DNA of 51,116 nucleotides from Mycobacterium sp. (GTDB lineage: Bacteria > Actinomycetota > Actinomycetes > Mycobacteriales > Mycobacteriaceae). The stretch is taken from assembly GCA_011620645.1 (NCBI GenBank), contig WOYS01000070.1:78735-129850 (forward strand), written 5' to 3'. The notes under the pieces were generated by a model, which was not told where the DNA came from, made no database searches, and worked only from the letters and a program-made list of their open reading frames with translations. The first letter of the stretch is position 1, and each line of letters starts with the position of its first letter. Below, piece by piece: positions 40,716-51,116 of this stretch. The translations under genes and the position numbers were made by a program.

Positions 40716-40729
40716 GGCAATCATTGCCT
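40715..40729. promoter_or_regulatory. 15-bp palindrome AGGCAATCATTGCCT in the mntR/ribF gap
   Basis: A perfect 7-bp inverted repeat around a central C lies between the -10 and -35 positions of mntR. DtxR-family operators are palindromes of this kind with a TTAGGC-like half site; here TTTAGGCAA is present. MntR is the likely ligand. Confidence 0.6.
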
Positions 40730-40769
40730 GATCCGGGTATCCAGAGCAGACGCCGGGGCGTGCGCGTCG

Positions 40770-40775
40770 TAGGCT
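40770..40775 (+). promoter_or_regulatory. -10 hexamer TAGGCT for ribF
   Basis: TAGGCT ends 7 nt before GTG 40783, consistent with a leaderless mRNA. Confidence 0.5.
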
Positions 40776-40782
40776 TGCTGCC

Positions 40783-41766
40783 GTGCAGCGGTGGCGGGGA
40801 CGGGAAGACATCCCCACAGACTGGGGCCGATGTGTCCTCACGGTCGGCGTGTTCGACGGTGTACACCGTGGTCACGCCGAGCTGATCAGTCATGCGGTGA
40901 AGTCGGGGCGCTCCCGCGGCGTCCCGACGGTGCTGATGACGTTCGACCCGCATCCCATGGAAGTGGTGTTCCCGGGCAGCCATCCCGCGCAGCTCACGAC
41001 GCTGACCCGGCGGGCCGAACTGGTCGAGGAGACCGGTATCGATGTGTTCCTGGTGATGCCGTTCACCGCCGACTTCATGAAGCTCACCCCGGAGCGTTAC
41101 ATCCACGAACTGCTCGTCGAGAGCCTGCATGTCGTCGAGGTGGTGGTGGGGGAGAACTTCACCTTCGGCAAGAAGGCCGCCGGCAACGTGAGCCTGCTGC
41201 GCAGGGCCGGTGAGCGGTTCGGCTTCGCCGTGGAAGGAATGACGCTGTTGTCCGAGGTTTCAGAGCCGGTCCGCGACGAGACCGTCACCTTCTCCTCCAC
41301 CTACATCCGGTCCTGCGTGGACGCCGGCGATGTGGTGGCCGCGGCCGAGGCGCTGGGCCGACCGCATCGGGTCGAGGGTGTCGTGGTGCGCGGTGACGGC
41401 CGCGGCCGGGTACTGGGGTTCCCGACCGCCAATGTCGCGCCGCCCATGCATTCGGCGATCCCGGCCGATGGCGTGTACGCCGCATGGTTCACCGTGCTCG
41501 GTCACGGACCGGTGGTCGGCACCGTCACTCCTGGTGAACGCTATCAGGCGGCGGTGTCGGTGGGGACCAATCCGACGTTCTCCGGACGCACCCGCACGGT
41601 CGAGGCGTTCGTCCTGGACACCGAGGCCGATTTGTACGGCCAGCACGTGGCCGTCGACTTCGTCGCGCGCGTCCGCGGGCAGGAGAAGTTCGACTCGATC
41701 GATGATCTGGTGGTGGCCATGGGGGCTGACACCGCACGGGCCCGCGCGATTCTCGCCACGGGCTGA
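40783..41766 (+). CDS. ribF: bifunctional riboflavin kinase / FAD synthetase
   Basis: The 327-residue enzyme makes FMN and FAD. The N-terminal adenylyltransferase domain has GVFDGVHRGHAELI (about residues 23-36) and FDPHPMEV; the C-terminal flavokinase domain has GRGRVLGFPTANV (about 206-218) and TNPTFSGRTRTVEAFVLD. Length is standard. GTG 40783 follows TAGGCT at 7 nt. It is divergent from mntR and precedes rpsO. Confidence 0.95.
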   Translation: MQRWRGREDIPTDWGRCVLTVGVFDGVHRGHAELISHAVKSGRSRGVPTVLMTFDPHPMEVVFPGSHPAQLTTLTRRAELVEETGIDVFLVMPFTADFMKLTPERYIHELLVESLHVVEVVVGENFTFGKKAAGNVSLLRRAGERFGFAVEGMTLLSEVSEPVRDETVTFSSTYIRSCVDAGDVVAAAEALGRPHRVEGVVVRGDGRGRVLGFPTANVAPPMHSAIPADGVYAAWFTVLGHGPVVGTVTPGERYQAAVSVGTNPTFSGRTRTVEAFVLDTEADLYGQHVAVDFVARVRGQEKFDSIDDLVVAMGADTARARAILATG

Positions 41767-41802
41767 TTTCGGGTCGGATTTTCGCTCTGCACTGCCGCGC
41801 TG

Positions 41803-41808
41803 TAGTAT
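41803..41808 (+). promoter_or_regulatory. candidate -10 hexamer TAGTAT for rpsO
   Basis: TAGTAT would start transcription near 41815, giving a leader of about 78 nt before GTG 41893. A weak TTCGCT at 41781 is spaced 16 nt. The leader contains a 12-nt palindrome CAGCGCGCGCTG and a GCGGCGGCCGC stretch, so it can fold. Confidence 0.35.
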
Positions 41809-41892
41809 TTGCGGCGACCCAGCGCGCGCTGCAGTTCGCGGCGGCCGCGCCTTTAGATGACATTCGCGGACCTATTTTGATGGAGTTGTTTC

Positions 41893-42162
41893 GTGTCGCT
41901 CACTGCTGAACAGAAAAAAGAGATTCTCGGCCAGTACGGCCTGCATGACACCGACACCGGTTCGCCGGAAGCTCAGGTCGCGCTGCTGACCAAGCGGATC
42001 ACCGATCTCACCGAACACCTCAAGCTGCACAAGCACGATCACCACTCGCGGCGGGGGCTGCTGCTGTTGGTCGGTCGCCGGCGCCGGTTGCTCAAGTACG
42101 TCGCACAGGTCGACGTCGCCCGCTACCGGTCGCTGATCGAGCGCCTCGGTCTGCGTCGCTGA
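41893..42162 (+). CDS. rpsO: 30S ribosomal protein S15
   Basis: The 89-residue protein has the S15 helices and signature ([47 protein letters not shown]), binding 16S rRNA in the platform. The start is GTG 41893 with GGAG 8 nt upstream. A hairpin of the terminator type follows the stop. rpsO-pnp order is widely conserved. Confidence 0.97.
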   Translation: MSLTAEQKKEILGQYGLHDTDTGSPEAQVALLTKRITDLTEHLKLHKHDHHSRRGLLLLVGRRRRLLKYVAQVDVARYRSLIERLGLRR

Positions 42163-42163
42163 C

Positions 42164-42179
42164 GCGCCGTCCTCGGCGC
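42164..42179 (+). terminator. GC hairpin directly after rpsO
   Basis: GCGCCG and CGGCGC pair perfectly around TCCT, 1 nt past the stop codon. No U tract follows. It could terminate or attenuate the rpsO transcript before pnp. Confidence 0.5.
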
Positions 42180-42242
42180 ACGAACGCGCGTTGACCGTGT
42201 GCGTCGACGACGTCGCCCGAAGGTCGGTGACCTGCCCCGGTG

Positions 42243-42526
42243 TAGCATGAAGGCGTTTTGGGCCACCCAGTGTCAAGGGGTTGTCCGAACAGGGTGCGGT
42301 TCGCGCAGTACCGCGTGCACCGTTCCCGCGCGTCACAGCACTACCCGCCCTATCGGGCGGTCTTCGGTAGTGGCGGCCGGAGCGTCTCCCTTCGCAGGGG
42401 GCAGCCCCGACGGCTTCGATCGACGGCCGTGGCCGAGCTCGGGGCAGGGTTGCTGTCCGGTTCGCCGGAATCGCGTGACGATGCGAAACAGCTGAATATC
42501 CACCCAGAGAGGCTGTACGGACACCT
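42243..42526 (+). other. long pnp upstream region with nested hairpin
   Basis: The 364-nt rpsO-pnp gap holds no gene. A TAGCAT hexamer at 42243-42248 could start a leader of about 270 nt. At 42340-42371 an inner stem (CCGCCC/GGGCGG, 4-nt loop) sits inside an outer stem (ACTAC/GTAGT). PNPase leaders in other bacteria carry hairpins used in autoregulation. The lppU gene found here in M. tuberculosis is absent. Confidence 0.4.
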
Positions 42527-44773
42527 ATGTCTGCAGTTGAAACCGACGAAGGCGTGTTTGAATCCACCGCCGTCATCGACAACGGGAGCTTCGGCACCCG
42601 CACCATCCGCTTCGAGACGGGCCGGCTGGCCCGGCAGGCCGCCGGTTCGGTGGTCGCCTACCTCGATGACGAGACCATGCTGCTGAGCGCCACGACCGCC
42701 AGCAAGACCCCGAAAGAGCATTTCGACTTCTTCCCGCTGACCATCGACGTCGAGGAGCGGATGTACGCCGCGGGCCGCATCCCCGGCTCGTTCTTCCGCC
42801 GTGAGGGCCGCCCCTCCACCGACGCGATCCTGACCTGTCGTCTGATCGACCGGCCGTTGCGCCCGACGTTCGTGTCCGGCCTGCGTAACGAGATCCAGGT
42901 CGTCGTCACCATCCTGAGCCTGGATCCCAAGGATCTGTACGACGTGCTTGCCATCAACGCCGCATCGGCGTCCACCCAGATCTCCGGTCTGCCGTTCTCC
43001 GGCCCGGTCGGTGGCGTGCGCGTCGCGCTCATCCCCACTCAAAACGGCGAAGGCCAGTGGGTCGCATTCCCGACCGTCGAGCAGCTTGCGAACGCCGTGT
43101 TCGACATGGTCGTCGCGGGTCGTAAGGCCGGCGATGACGTCGCGATCATGATGGTCGAGGCCGAGGCCACCGACAATGTCATGGACCTGATCGCGGGCGG
43201 CGCCGGCGCCCCGACCGAGGCCGTCGTGGCCGAGGGCCTGGAGGCGGCCAAGCCGTTCATCGCGGCCCTGTGTGATGCGCAGCAGGCGCTGCACGAGGCC
43301 GCCGGTAAGGAGACCGCGGAGTACCCGCTATTCCCCGACTACCAGGACGACGTCTACTCCCAGGTCGCCGCGGTGGCCACCGAGGCGCTGTCGCAGGCGC
43401 TGACCATCGGCAACAAGGCCGAGCGCGAAGAGCGCACCGACGAGATCAAGGGTGAGGTGCTGCAGAGTCTGGCCGACACCTTCGCCGGTCGCGAGAAGGA
43501 GATCGGTGCCGCGTACCGGTCGCTGACCAAGAAGCTTGTGCGCCAACGCATCCTGACCGACCACTTCCGCATCGACGGCCGTGGGGTGACCGATATCCGC
43601 GCCCTGTCGGCCGAGGTCGCCATCATTCCGCGTGCACACGGCAGCGCACTGTTCGAGCGTGGCGAGACCCAGATCATGGGCGTCACCACGCTGGACATGG
43701 TCAAGATGGCCCAGCAGATCGACTCGCTGGGACCCGAGACCTCCAAGCGCTACATGCACCACTACAACTTCCCGCCGTACTCGACCGGTGAGACCGGCCG
43801 GGTCGGTTCGCCCAAGCGCCGCGAGATCGGCCACGGCGCGCTGGCCGAGCGGGCCCTGATGCCGGTGCTGCCGAGCGTCGAGGAATTCCCGTATGCCATC
43901 CGCCAGGTGTCGGAAGCGTTGGGCTCCAACGGTTCCACCTCGATGGGCTCGGTCTGCGCCTCGACGCTGTCGCTGCTCAACGCCGGTGTGCCGCTCAAGG
44001 CCCCGGTCGCCGGTATCGCGATGGGTCTGGTCTCGGATGAGATCGACGGCGAGACCCGCTACGTGACGCTGACCGACATCCTCGGCGCCGAGGACGCGTT
44101 CGGCGACATGGACTTCAAGTGCGCAGGCACCAAGGAGTTCGTCACCGCGCTGCAGCTGGACACCAAGCTCGACGGCATCCCGTCCAAGGTGCTGGCCGGT
44201 GCGCTGGCCCAGGCCAAGGACGCCCGGATCACCATCCTCGAGGTGATGGCCGAGGCCATCGACGAGCCCGACGAGATGAGCCCGTACGCGCCGCGCATCA
44301 CCACCATCAGGGTGCCGCTCGACAAGATCGGTGAGGTCATCGGGCCCAAGGGCAAGATGATCAACTCGATCACCGAGCAGACGGGTGCGTCGATCTCGAT
44401 CGAGGACGACGGCACCATTTTCGTCGGCGCCAGCAATGGCGAGTCGGCTCAGGCGGCGATCGATCTGATCAACGCCATCGCCAACCCGCAGCTGCCCAAG
44501 GTCGGCGAGCGATTCCTCGGAACCGTGGTCAAGACCGCCGATTTCGGTGCGTTCGTGTCGCTGCTGCCGGGCCGGGACGGCCTGGTGCACATCTCGAAGT
44601 TGGGCCGCGGCAAGCGGATCAACAAAGTCGAGGATGTCGCGAAGGTGGGTGACAAGCTGCGCGTCGAGATCGCCGATATCGACAACCGCGGCAAGATCTC
44701 GCTGGTGCTCGTCGCCGAAGAGGGCGCCGCTGAGGCTCCCGTAGCAGCTGATGCCGCGACAGCCGACGCCTAA
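42527..44773 (+). CDS. pnp: polyribonucleotide nucleotidyltransferase (PNPase / GpsI)
   Basis: The 748-residue enzyme degrades RNA by phosphorolysis in the cytosol. Two RNase PH domains (the second with [12 protein letters not shown] and [15 protein letters not shown]) flank a helical domain, followed by a KH domain ([17 protein letters not shown], about residues 604-620) and an S1 domain ([23 protein letters not shown]). ATG 42527 has GAGAGG upstream. Its last 23 nt overlap pepR. Confidence 0.96.
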   Translation: MSAVETDEGVFESTAVIDNGSFGTRTIRFETGRLARQAAGSVVAYLDDETMLLSATTASKTPKEHFDFFPLTIDVEERMYAAGRIPGSFFRREGRPSTDAILTCRLIDRPLRPTFVSGLRNEIQVVVTILSLDPKDLYDVLAINAASASTQISGLPFSGPVGGVRVALIPTQNGEGQWVAFPTVEQLANAVFDMVVAGRKAGDDVAIMMVEAEATDNVMDLIAGGAGAPTEAVVAEGLEAAKPFIAALCDAQQALHEAAGKETAEYPLFPDYQDDVYSQVAAVATEALSQALTIGNKAEREERTDEIKGEVLQSLADTFAGREKEIGAAYRSLTKKLVRQRILTDHFRIDGRGVTDIRALSAEVAIIPRAHGSALFERGETQIMGVTTLDMVKMAQQIDSLGPETSKRYMHHYNFPPYSTGETGRVGSPKRREIGHGALAERALMPVLPSVEEFPYAIRQVSEALGSNGSTSMGSVCASTLSLLNAGVPLKAPVAGIAMGLVSDEIDGETRYVTLTDILGAEDAFGDMDFKCAGTKEFVTALQLDTKLDGIPSKVLAGALAQAKDARITILEVMAEAIDEPDEMSPYAPRITTIRVPLDKIGEVIGPKGKMINSITEQTGASISIEDDGTIFVGASNGESAQAAIDLINAIANPQLPKVGERFLGTVVKTADFGAFVSLLPGRDGLVHISKLGRGKRINKVEDVAKVGDKLRVEIADIDNRGKISLVLVAEEGAAEAPVAADAATADA

Positions 44774-46094
44774 ACCCGCGTTGCGTCGCGGCACCCGCGG
44801 CGAGGACACCTCCGAGGCAGTGCGGATCACCGCATTGCCCGGAGGGTTGCGGGTCGTCACCGAGTACATCCCCTCGGTGCACTCGGCTTCGGTGGGTGTC
44901 TGGGTGGGCGTCGGCTCACGCGATGAGGGAACCTCCGTCTCGGGTGCGGCGCATTTCCTGGAGCACCTGCTGTTCAAGTCGACGCCGACGCGCAGTGCGG
45001 TCGAGATCGCGCAGGCCGTCGACGCGGTCGGTGGCGAACTGAACGCCTTCACGGCGCGCGAGCACACCTGTTATTACGCACATGTGCTCGATTCCGATCT
45101 GGAATTGGCCGTCGACCTGGTCGCCGACGTCGTCCTGCGCGGCCAGTGCGCCGACGAGGACGTCGAGATCGAGCGTGACGTCGTGCTCGAAGAGATCGCC
45201 ATGCGCGATGACGACCCCGAGGACACCCTGGGCGACATCTTCCTCTCGGCGATGTTCGGGTCGCATCCGGTCGGGCGGCCGGTCATCGGCAGCGTGGATT
45301 CGATCTCGGCGATGACCCGCACGCAGTTGCATTCCTTTCATCAGCGGCGCTACACCCCCGAGCGGATGATCCTCGCGGTGGCCGGCAATATCGACCATGA
45401 CGACGTGGTCGCTCTGGCGCGCGAGTATTTCGGGCCGAGGCTGGTGCGCGGCCGTAAGGCGGTGCCGCACCGCAAGGGCACCGGTCGGGTGGCGGGCGCG
45501 CCGTCACTGCAGCTGATCAACAAGGATTCCGAGCAGACCCATCTGTCGCTGGGTGTCCGGACACCCGGTCGGCATGCGGACCATCGCTGGGCGTTGTCGG
45601 TGCTCAACTCCGCGCTCGGCGGTGGTCTGAGTTCGCGCTTGTTCCAACAGATCCGGGAAACTCGCGGGCTGGCGTACTCGGTCTACTCGTCGATCGACAC
45701 CTTCTCCGACGCCGGCGCGCTGTCGGTGTACGCGGCCTGCCTGCCGGAGCGGTTCGACGAGGTGGTCCGGGTGGCGACCGATGTGCTGGACGAGGTGGCA
45801 CGCGACGGCATCACCGAATCGGAATGCCGGATCGCCAAGGGATCCTTGCGTGGCGGTCTCGTCCTCGGTCTGGAGGACTCCGGGTCGCGCATGCACCGGA
45901 TCGGGCGCAGTGAGCTCAACTACGGGGCGCACCGCACCATCGCGCAAACACTCGACCAGATCGACGCGGTGACCCTCGACGAGGTCAACGGCATTGCACG
46001 CCGCCTGCTCACCAGGCAGATGGGCGCCGCGGTGCTGGGCCCGCACAAATCCAAAAGGTCATTGCCGCAGCGACTTCGGGATATCGCAGAGTAG
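44751..46094 (+). CDS. pepR: M16-family zinc protease PepR
   Basis: The 447-residue metallopeptidase has the inverted zinc motif HFLEH (about residues 69-73), the downstream glutamate region [18 protein letters not shown] and the RxxxY-type [21 protein letters not shown] segment in the second half. It corresponds to Rv2782c and processing-peptidase-like proteins. ATG 44751 lies inside the 3' end of pnp. It is followed after 17 nt by the beta-lactamase gene, which has its own promoter. Confidence 0.93.
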   Translation: MPRQPTPKPALRRGTRGEDTSEAVRITALPGGLRVVTEYIPSVHSASVGVWVGVGSRDEGTSVSGAAHFLEHLLFKSTPTRSAVEIAQAVDAVGGELNAFTAREHTCYYAHVLDSDLELAVDLVADVVLRGQCADEDVEIERDVVLEEIAMRDDDPEDTLGDIFLSAMFGSHPVGRPVIGSVDSISAMTRTQLHSFHQRRYTPERMILAVAGNIDHDDVVALAREYFGPRLVRGRKAVPHRKGTGRVAGAPSLQLINKDSEQTHLSLGVRTPGRHADHRWALSVLNSALGGGLSSRLFQQIRETRGLAYSVYSSIDTFSDAGALSVYAACLPERFDEVVRVATDVLDEVARDGITESECRIAKGSLRGGLVLGLEDSGSRMHRIGRSELNYGAHRTIAQTLDQIDAVTLDEVNGIARRLLTRQMGAAVLGPHKSKRSLPQRLRDIAE

Positions 46095-46099
46095 TTGGG

Positions 46100-46105
46100 T
46101 ACAGT
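46100..46105 (+). promoter_or_regulatory. -10 hexamer TACAGT for the beta-lactamase gene
   Basis: TACAGT ends 6 nt before ATG 46112 and lies just after the pepR stop, consistent with a leaderless mRNA. Confidence 0.45.
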
Positions 46106-46111
46106 CCGGTG

Positions 46112-47011
46112 ATGCTCCTGTCTCGACGAAGGGTTCTGGTCGGCGGTCTGACAATCGCGGCAGCGGGGGCGGTGGTGGGCCGCGCGAATGAGTCCGCACT
46201 GGCCGCGCCGGCGACCACATTGGAAGAACAGATCCGCGAGCTGGAGGCCCGCTACAACGCCTTCATCGGTCTGTACGGGGTGAATCTGCAGTCCGGCTTT
46301 TCGCTGAAGAATCGTGCCGACGAGGCATTCGCGCTCTGCTCGACCTTCAAGACGTATGCTGCAGCACGCGTGCTGCAGCTGGTGGCGCAGGGTGAATTGT
46401 CATTGGATCAGCGGGTTTTCGTGAAGCCTGAAGGCATCCTGCCGAACTCGCCGGTGACCGGGGAGCACGTGGGCCAGGAGATGACGCTGGCCGAACTCAG
46501 CCAGGCGGCCCTGCAGCGCAGCGACAATCTCGCGGCCAATCTGCTGCTGGAAACCCTCGGCGGACCGGAGTCGATCACCGCGTTCGCGCGCAGCATCGGC
46601 GACGACCGGACCCGGCTGGACCGGTGGGAGATCGGGTTGAACTCGGCGATTCAGGGGGACCCCCGCGACACCAGCACGCCGCGCGCGTTGGCGACCGGCT
46701 ACCGTAATCTGTTGGCCGGAAACGCTTTACCGGCTGCCCAGCGTGCAACGCTCGACGGCTGGATGCGCGCAAATCAGACGTCGAGCATGCGTGCGGGTCT
46801 TCCGCCGGAGTGGACCACGGCAGACAAGACCGGCAGCGGCGACTACGCGACCACCAACGATTCCGGTGTCGCGTACGGGCCCGACGGTGCCCGGGTGCTG
46901 CTGACCATCATGACCAGAACGCAATCGGCCGATCCCGAGGCCGAAGGCTTGCGGCCGCTGATCGGAGATCTCACCGCGCTGGTGCTGCCGCATCTCCTGG
47001 GCAGGCCGTAG
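46112..47011 (+). CDS. class A beta-lactamase, Tat-exported
   Basis: The 299-residue protein starts with a twin-arginine-type signal ([18 protein letters not shown]). Class A motifs are complete: STFK (Ser77, Lys80), SDN (137-139), the omega-loop EIGLN with Glu173, and KTG (239-241). It therefore should hydrolyse beta-lactams outside the membrane. A Cys precedes the nucleophile, as in BlaC. Unlike M. tuberculosis BlaC, which has SDG, this protein has the common SDN. It stands in the pepR-ald interval, where M. tuberculosis has Rv2781c, so it is an insertion or replacement relative to that genome. GTG 46109 is an alternative start. Confidence 0.9.
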   Translation: MLLSRRRVLVGGLTIAAAGAVVGRANESALAAPATTLEEQIRELEARYNAFIGLYGVNLQSGFSLKNRADEAFALCSTFKTYAAARVLQLVAQGELSLDQRVFVKPEGILPNSPVTGEHVGQEMTLAELSQAALQRSDNLAANLLLETLGGPESITAFARSIGDDRTRLDRWEIGLNSAIQGDPRDTSTPRALATGYRNLLAGNALPAAQRATLDGWMRANQTSSMRAGLPPEWTTADKTGSGDYATTNDSGVAYGPDGARVLLTIMTRTQSADPEAEGLRPLIGDLTALVLPHLLGRP

Positions 47012-47084
47012 CCCGTCGGGGACATGGGCTCGATAATGGCCGCCACCGACACCGCGGGTGCGGTCATTGGTGAGGGGCCGGCGG

Positions 47085-48197
47085 TTACGCCAGCACGTTC
47101 GCGGGATCGGTGAACGGCAGTTCGAGGTCGGCGGCCACCTGCTCGGACAGTAGCGCGCCCTCATGGGTGGACAGTCCCTTCGCCAGTGCCGCGTCGGCGG
47201 CGCACGCGGACTGCCAGCCCTTGTCGGCCAGCTTCAGCACGTAGGGCATGGTGGCGTTGGTCAGCGCGAAGGTGGACGTACGCGGCACGGCGCCGGGCAT
47301 GTTGGCGACACAGTAGAAGACGGTGTCGTGCACGGCGAACGTCGGATCGTCGTGGGTGGTGGCATGCGAGTCCTCGAAGCAGCCACCCTGATCGATGGCG
47401 ATGTCGACCAGAACCGCGCCGGACTTCATGTGCGCCACAGTGGAGTTGGTGACCAGCTTCGGCGCCTTCGCGCCGGGAACCAGGACCGCACCGATGACCA
47501 GGTCGGCCTTCTTCACGGCTTCCTCGAGTTCCAGGCCCGACGAATAGCGGGTCTCGATGCCGCCGGTGAACTCTCCGTCGATCTTGCGCAGGGTGTTGAC
47601 GTTGAGGTCGAACACGGTGACGTGGGCGCCCATGCCCTTGGCGACCCGGGCGGCGTTGTAACCGGCCACACCGCCGCCGATGACGACGACGTCGGCGGGC
47701 GCGACGCCCGGGACGCCACCTATCAGCACACCGCGACCGCCCTGGCTGCGCATCAGGTGGTAGGCGCCCACCTGTGCGGACAGTCGGCCCGCGACCTCAC
47801 TCATCGGGGCGAGCAGTGGCAGCGCGCGATCGGCGGTCTGCACCGTCTCATACGCGATCGACGTGGTGCCCGACGCCATCAGCGCATCGGTGCACGGCTT
47901 CGACGCGGCCAGGTGCAGGTAGGTGAACAGCGTCTGGCCCGGGCGCATCAGCGCGTACTCGGGTGCGATCGGTTCCTTGACCTTGAGCAGCAGGTCGGCG
48001 TCGGCCCACACCTGTTCGGCGGGGACGATCTCGGCGCCGGCGGACTTGAAATCCTGGTCGGAGATCGCCGATCCCTCGCCGGCGCCCGCCTGGATGATGA
48101 CGTCGTGGCCGCGGCGGGTCAGTTCGGCGACACCGGCCGGGGTGATGGCGACGCGGAATTCGTTGTTCTTGATCTCGGTCGGGACGCCGACGAGCAT
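47085..48197 (-). CDS. ald: L-alanine dehydrogenase
   Basis: The 370-residue enzyme interconverts alanine and pyruvate with NADH. It shows MLVGVPTEIKNNEFRVAITPAG, the catalytic Lys in LLLKVKEP and His in YLHLAAS, the NAD fold VVIGGGVAGYNAARVAKGMG, and DIAIDQGGCFEDS. ATG 48197 follows AGGAG and matches the M. tuberculosis protein, while the longer frame to 48314 covers the repeat region. It is divergent from aldR, with four tandem repeats between them. Confidence 0.96.
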   Translation of the reverse strand: MLVGVPTEIKNNEFRVAITPAGVAELTRRGHDVIIQAGAGEGSAISDQDFKSAGAEIVPAEQVWADADLLLKVKEPIAPEYALMRPGQTLFTYLHLAASKPCTDALMASGTTSIAYETVQTADRALPLLAPMSEVAGRLSAQVGAYHLMRSQGGRGVLIGGVPGVAPADVVVIGGGVAGYNAARVAKGMGAHVTVFDLNVNTLRKIDGEFTGGIETRYSSGLELEEAVKKADLVIGAVLVPGAKAPKLVTNSTVAHMKSGAVLVDIAIDQGGCFEDSHATTHDDPTFAVHDTVFYCVANMPGAVPRTSTFALTNATMPYVLKLADKGWQSACAADAALAKGLSTHEGALLSEQVAADLELPFTDPANVLA

Positions 48198-48211
48198 GAT
48201 CGCTCCTATGT

Positions 48212-48276
48212 GATTGAAAGTGTTGGGCGATTGAAGTGTTGGGTGATTGAAGTGTTGGGTGATTGAAGTGTTGGCT
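48212..48276. repeat. four tandem 16-17-bp repeats in the ald/aldR gap
   Basis: GATTGAAGTGTTGGGT and close variants occur at 48212-48228, 48229-48244, 48245-48260 and 48261-48276. They start 15 nt before the ald ATG. AldR, an Lrp/AsnC regulator known to bind the ald promoter in mycobacteria, is encoded next to them, so they may be operator copies. Confidence 0.8.
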
Positions 48277-48327
48277 AAATTGTGAAGAAACGTCGGCATG
48301 TTCGCAACGATCATGAAGAAAATGCGT

Positions 48328-48333
48328 TAGAGT
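48328..48333 (+). promoter_or_regulatory. -10 hexamer TAGAGT for aldR
   Basis: TAGAGT ends 6 nt before ATG 48340, consistent with a leaderless mRNA. Confidence 0.5.
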
Positions 48334-48339
48334 CGTGTT

Positions 48340-48855
48340 ATGGCTGTAGAATCCTCTATCCGAGGTCCCCGGTTGGCGCCAGCGCCGAAGGATGTTCGGC
48401 CACCGGATCTCGATGACATCGACCGGCGGATGCTGCTGGCCCTGCACACGGACGCGCGCATCTCCAACAGTGCCCTGGCCGAGACCGTCGGCATCGCACC
48501 GTCGACCTGTCACGGACGCTTGCGGCGGCTGCAGGACCTCGGGGTGATCCGCGGTTTCTTCACCGATATCGATCCGGCGGCGGTCGGACTGACCTTGCAG
48601 GCGATGATCTCGGTGAGCCTGAACTCCAATGCCCGCGGCCGGATCCGCGATTTCATACAGCAGATCCGCCGAAGGTCCCAGGTGATGAACGTGTACTTCC
48701 TGGCGGGCGGCGACGACTTTATCCTGCACGTCGCGGCGCGCGACACCGAGGATCTGCGGGCGTTCGTGGTGGAGAACCTCAATGCCGATGCCGATGTGGC
48801 CGGCACCCATACATCGCTGATCTTCGAGCACCTGCGCGGGGCATCGCCGCTGTGA
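48340..48855 (+). CDS. aldR: Lrp/AsnC-family regulator of ald (AldR)
   Basis: The 171-residue protein has an N-terminal helix-turn-helix (LDDIDRRMLLALHTDARISNSALAET, VGIAPSTCHGRLRRLQDLGVI) and a C-terminal RAM ligand-binding domain (VYFLAGGDDFILHVAARD). It is divergent from ald, the arrangement of Rv2780-Rv2779c; AldR there activates ald in response to alanine. The first 25 residues precede the fold and are disordered. It converges with the META lipoprotein gene. Confidence 0.93.
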   Translation: MAVESSIRGPRLAPAPKDVRPPDLDDIDRRMLLALHTDARISNSALAETVGIAPSTCHGRLRRLQDLGVIRGFFTDIDPAAVGLTLQAMISVSLNSNARGRIRDFIQQIRRRSQVMNVYFLAGGDDFILHVAARDTEDLRAFVVENLNADADVAGTHTSLIFEHLRGASPL

Positions 48856-48893
48856 GTGTCGACGACGACCTCGAGATGCCGCCGCCAAGGCGG

Positions 48894-48947
48894 GGAAGCC
48901 GCAACCTGCCCGGTGGGACCTGTGATGAGGATCTTGGCGCCGCGCAT
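48894..48947 (-). pseudogene. remnant N-terminus of an NAD(P)-dependent epimerase/dehydratase
   Basis: The minus strand encodes MRGAKILITGPTGQVA then ASP, the glycine-rich opening of an extended SDR (NAD-epimerase) protein, starting at ATG 48947. After about 18 residues the similarity stops and the frame runs on as the antisense of aldR. Only the 5' end of the gene remains, 10 nt downstream of the META lipoprotein stop on the same strand. It is likely a deletion relic. Confidence 0.55.
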
Positions 48948-48957
48948 GGTCAGATGC

Positions 48958-50955
<1,998 letters not shown>

Positions 50956-50959
<4 letters not shown>

Positions 50960-51116
50960 AGCTGCTCATCGTGCATCACACCCCCTCGCCGCACATGCAC
51001 GAGATGTTCGATGCGGTGGTGGCCGGTGCCACTGATCCCCAGATCGAGGGTGTGGAAGTCGTGCGGCGACCGGCTCTCACGGTGTCGCCGGTCGAGTTCT
51101 TGGAGGCTGACGGCTA
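50956..51116 (+). CDS. flavodoxin-like/NADPH-dependent FMN reductase family protein, 5' part
   Basis: The visible 53 residues (KLLIVHHTPSPHMHEMFDAV, then VVRRPALTVSPVEFLEADG) match the start of Rv2771c-like flavoproteins, with the first beta strand and phosphate-binding loop HHTPSPH. GTG 50956 overlaps the upstream stop. The gene is cut by the window edge. Confidence 0.75.

Noticed and set aside
43328-45067. Antisense open frame of 579 codons over pnp and pepR
   Set aside because: No recognisable domain; codons are the complement of the well-conserved pnp and pepR frames.
47051-47064. Hairpin between the beta-lactamase gene and ald as a terminator
   Set aside because: Stem of only 5 bp, no U tract; too weak to call.
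48510-48947. 145-codon minus-strand frame as a functional epimerase
   Set aside because: Only the first 16-18 residues look like an epimerase; the rest is antisense to aldR.

Overview
The window is high-GC DNA with short intergenic gaps, many GTG and TTG starts, and many start codons that sit 6-8 nt after a TANNNT hexamer, as expected for leaderless mRNAs. Gene content is mycobacterial: mycothione reductase, an antigen 85-type mycolyltransferase, PptT, EfpA, SigC, AldR and a Tat-signal class A beta-lactamase. From about 12.2 kb to the right end the gene order follows (inverted) the M. tuberculosis block Rv2855 to Rv2771c, with local insertions and losses. A non-tuberculous, probably fast-growing mycobacterium (Mycolicibacterium type) is the best reading. 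No tRNA, rRNA, CRISPR array, IS element or prophage was seen.

Region 1 (1-9.2 kb) is accessory and copper-flavoured. On the minus strand lie a small membrane protein, a CopZ-like HMA chaperone, an orphan CbiM-like protein, a CopD/CtaG fusion, a His/Met-rich DUF5134 protein, an internally shortened PepSY-TM protein, a decayed Fe/Mn superoxide dismutase and a CtpB-type copper P-type ATPase. On the plus strand are a zinc-finger (zf-HC2) membrane protein resembling an anti-sigma factor, and the ECF sigma factor SigC, divergent from ctpB. Together they suggest a sigma-C copper-homeostasis and cytochrome-oxidase-assembly locus.

Region 2 (9.2-21.8 kb) handles cobalt and cobalamin. An ArsR/SmtB regulator precedes a complete ECF-type cbiMNQO uptake operon. 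After mycothione reductase, an alpha/beta hydrolase, malate:quinone oxidoreductase and a GNAT protein come a ChlI/ChlD-like AAA+VWA chelatase subunit, cobO, cobB and a CysG-like SUMT/dehydrogenase, joined by 4-nt overlaps or short gaps.

Region 3 (21.8-34.1 kb) holds efpA, proS, a DUF4439 protein and a lipoprotein, then the translation operon rimP-nusA-ylxR-infB-rbfA-nrnA-dinF. Region 4 (34.1-51.1 kb) holds an Ag85-type esterase, deoC, an enoyl-CoA hydratase, a DUF1802 protein preceded by a DUF2277-like remnant, a metallophosphoesterase, pptT, truB, mntR divergent from ribF, rpsO, pnp, pepR, a beta-lactamase, ald divergent from aldR, a META-domain lipoprotein, dapB and two following genes, the last cut by the window edge.

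The main leads are the candidate anti-sigma-C protein and its copper neighbourhood, the orphan CbiM, the superoxide dismutase relic, two short gene relics (DUF2277-type and NAD-epimerase-type), the four tandem 16-17-bp repeats between ald and aldR, and palindromes in the ctpB/sigC, arsR/cbiM and mntR/ribF gaps.
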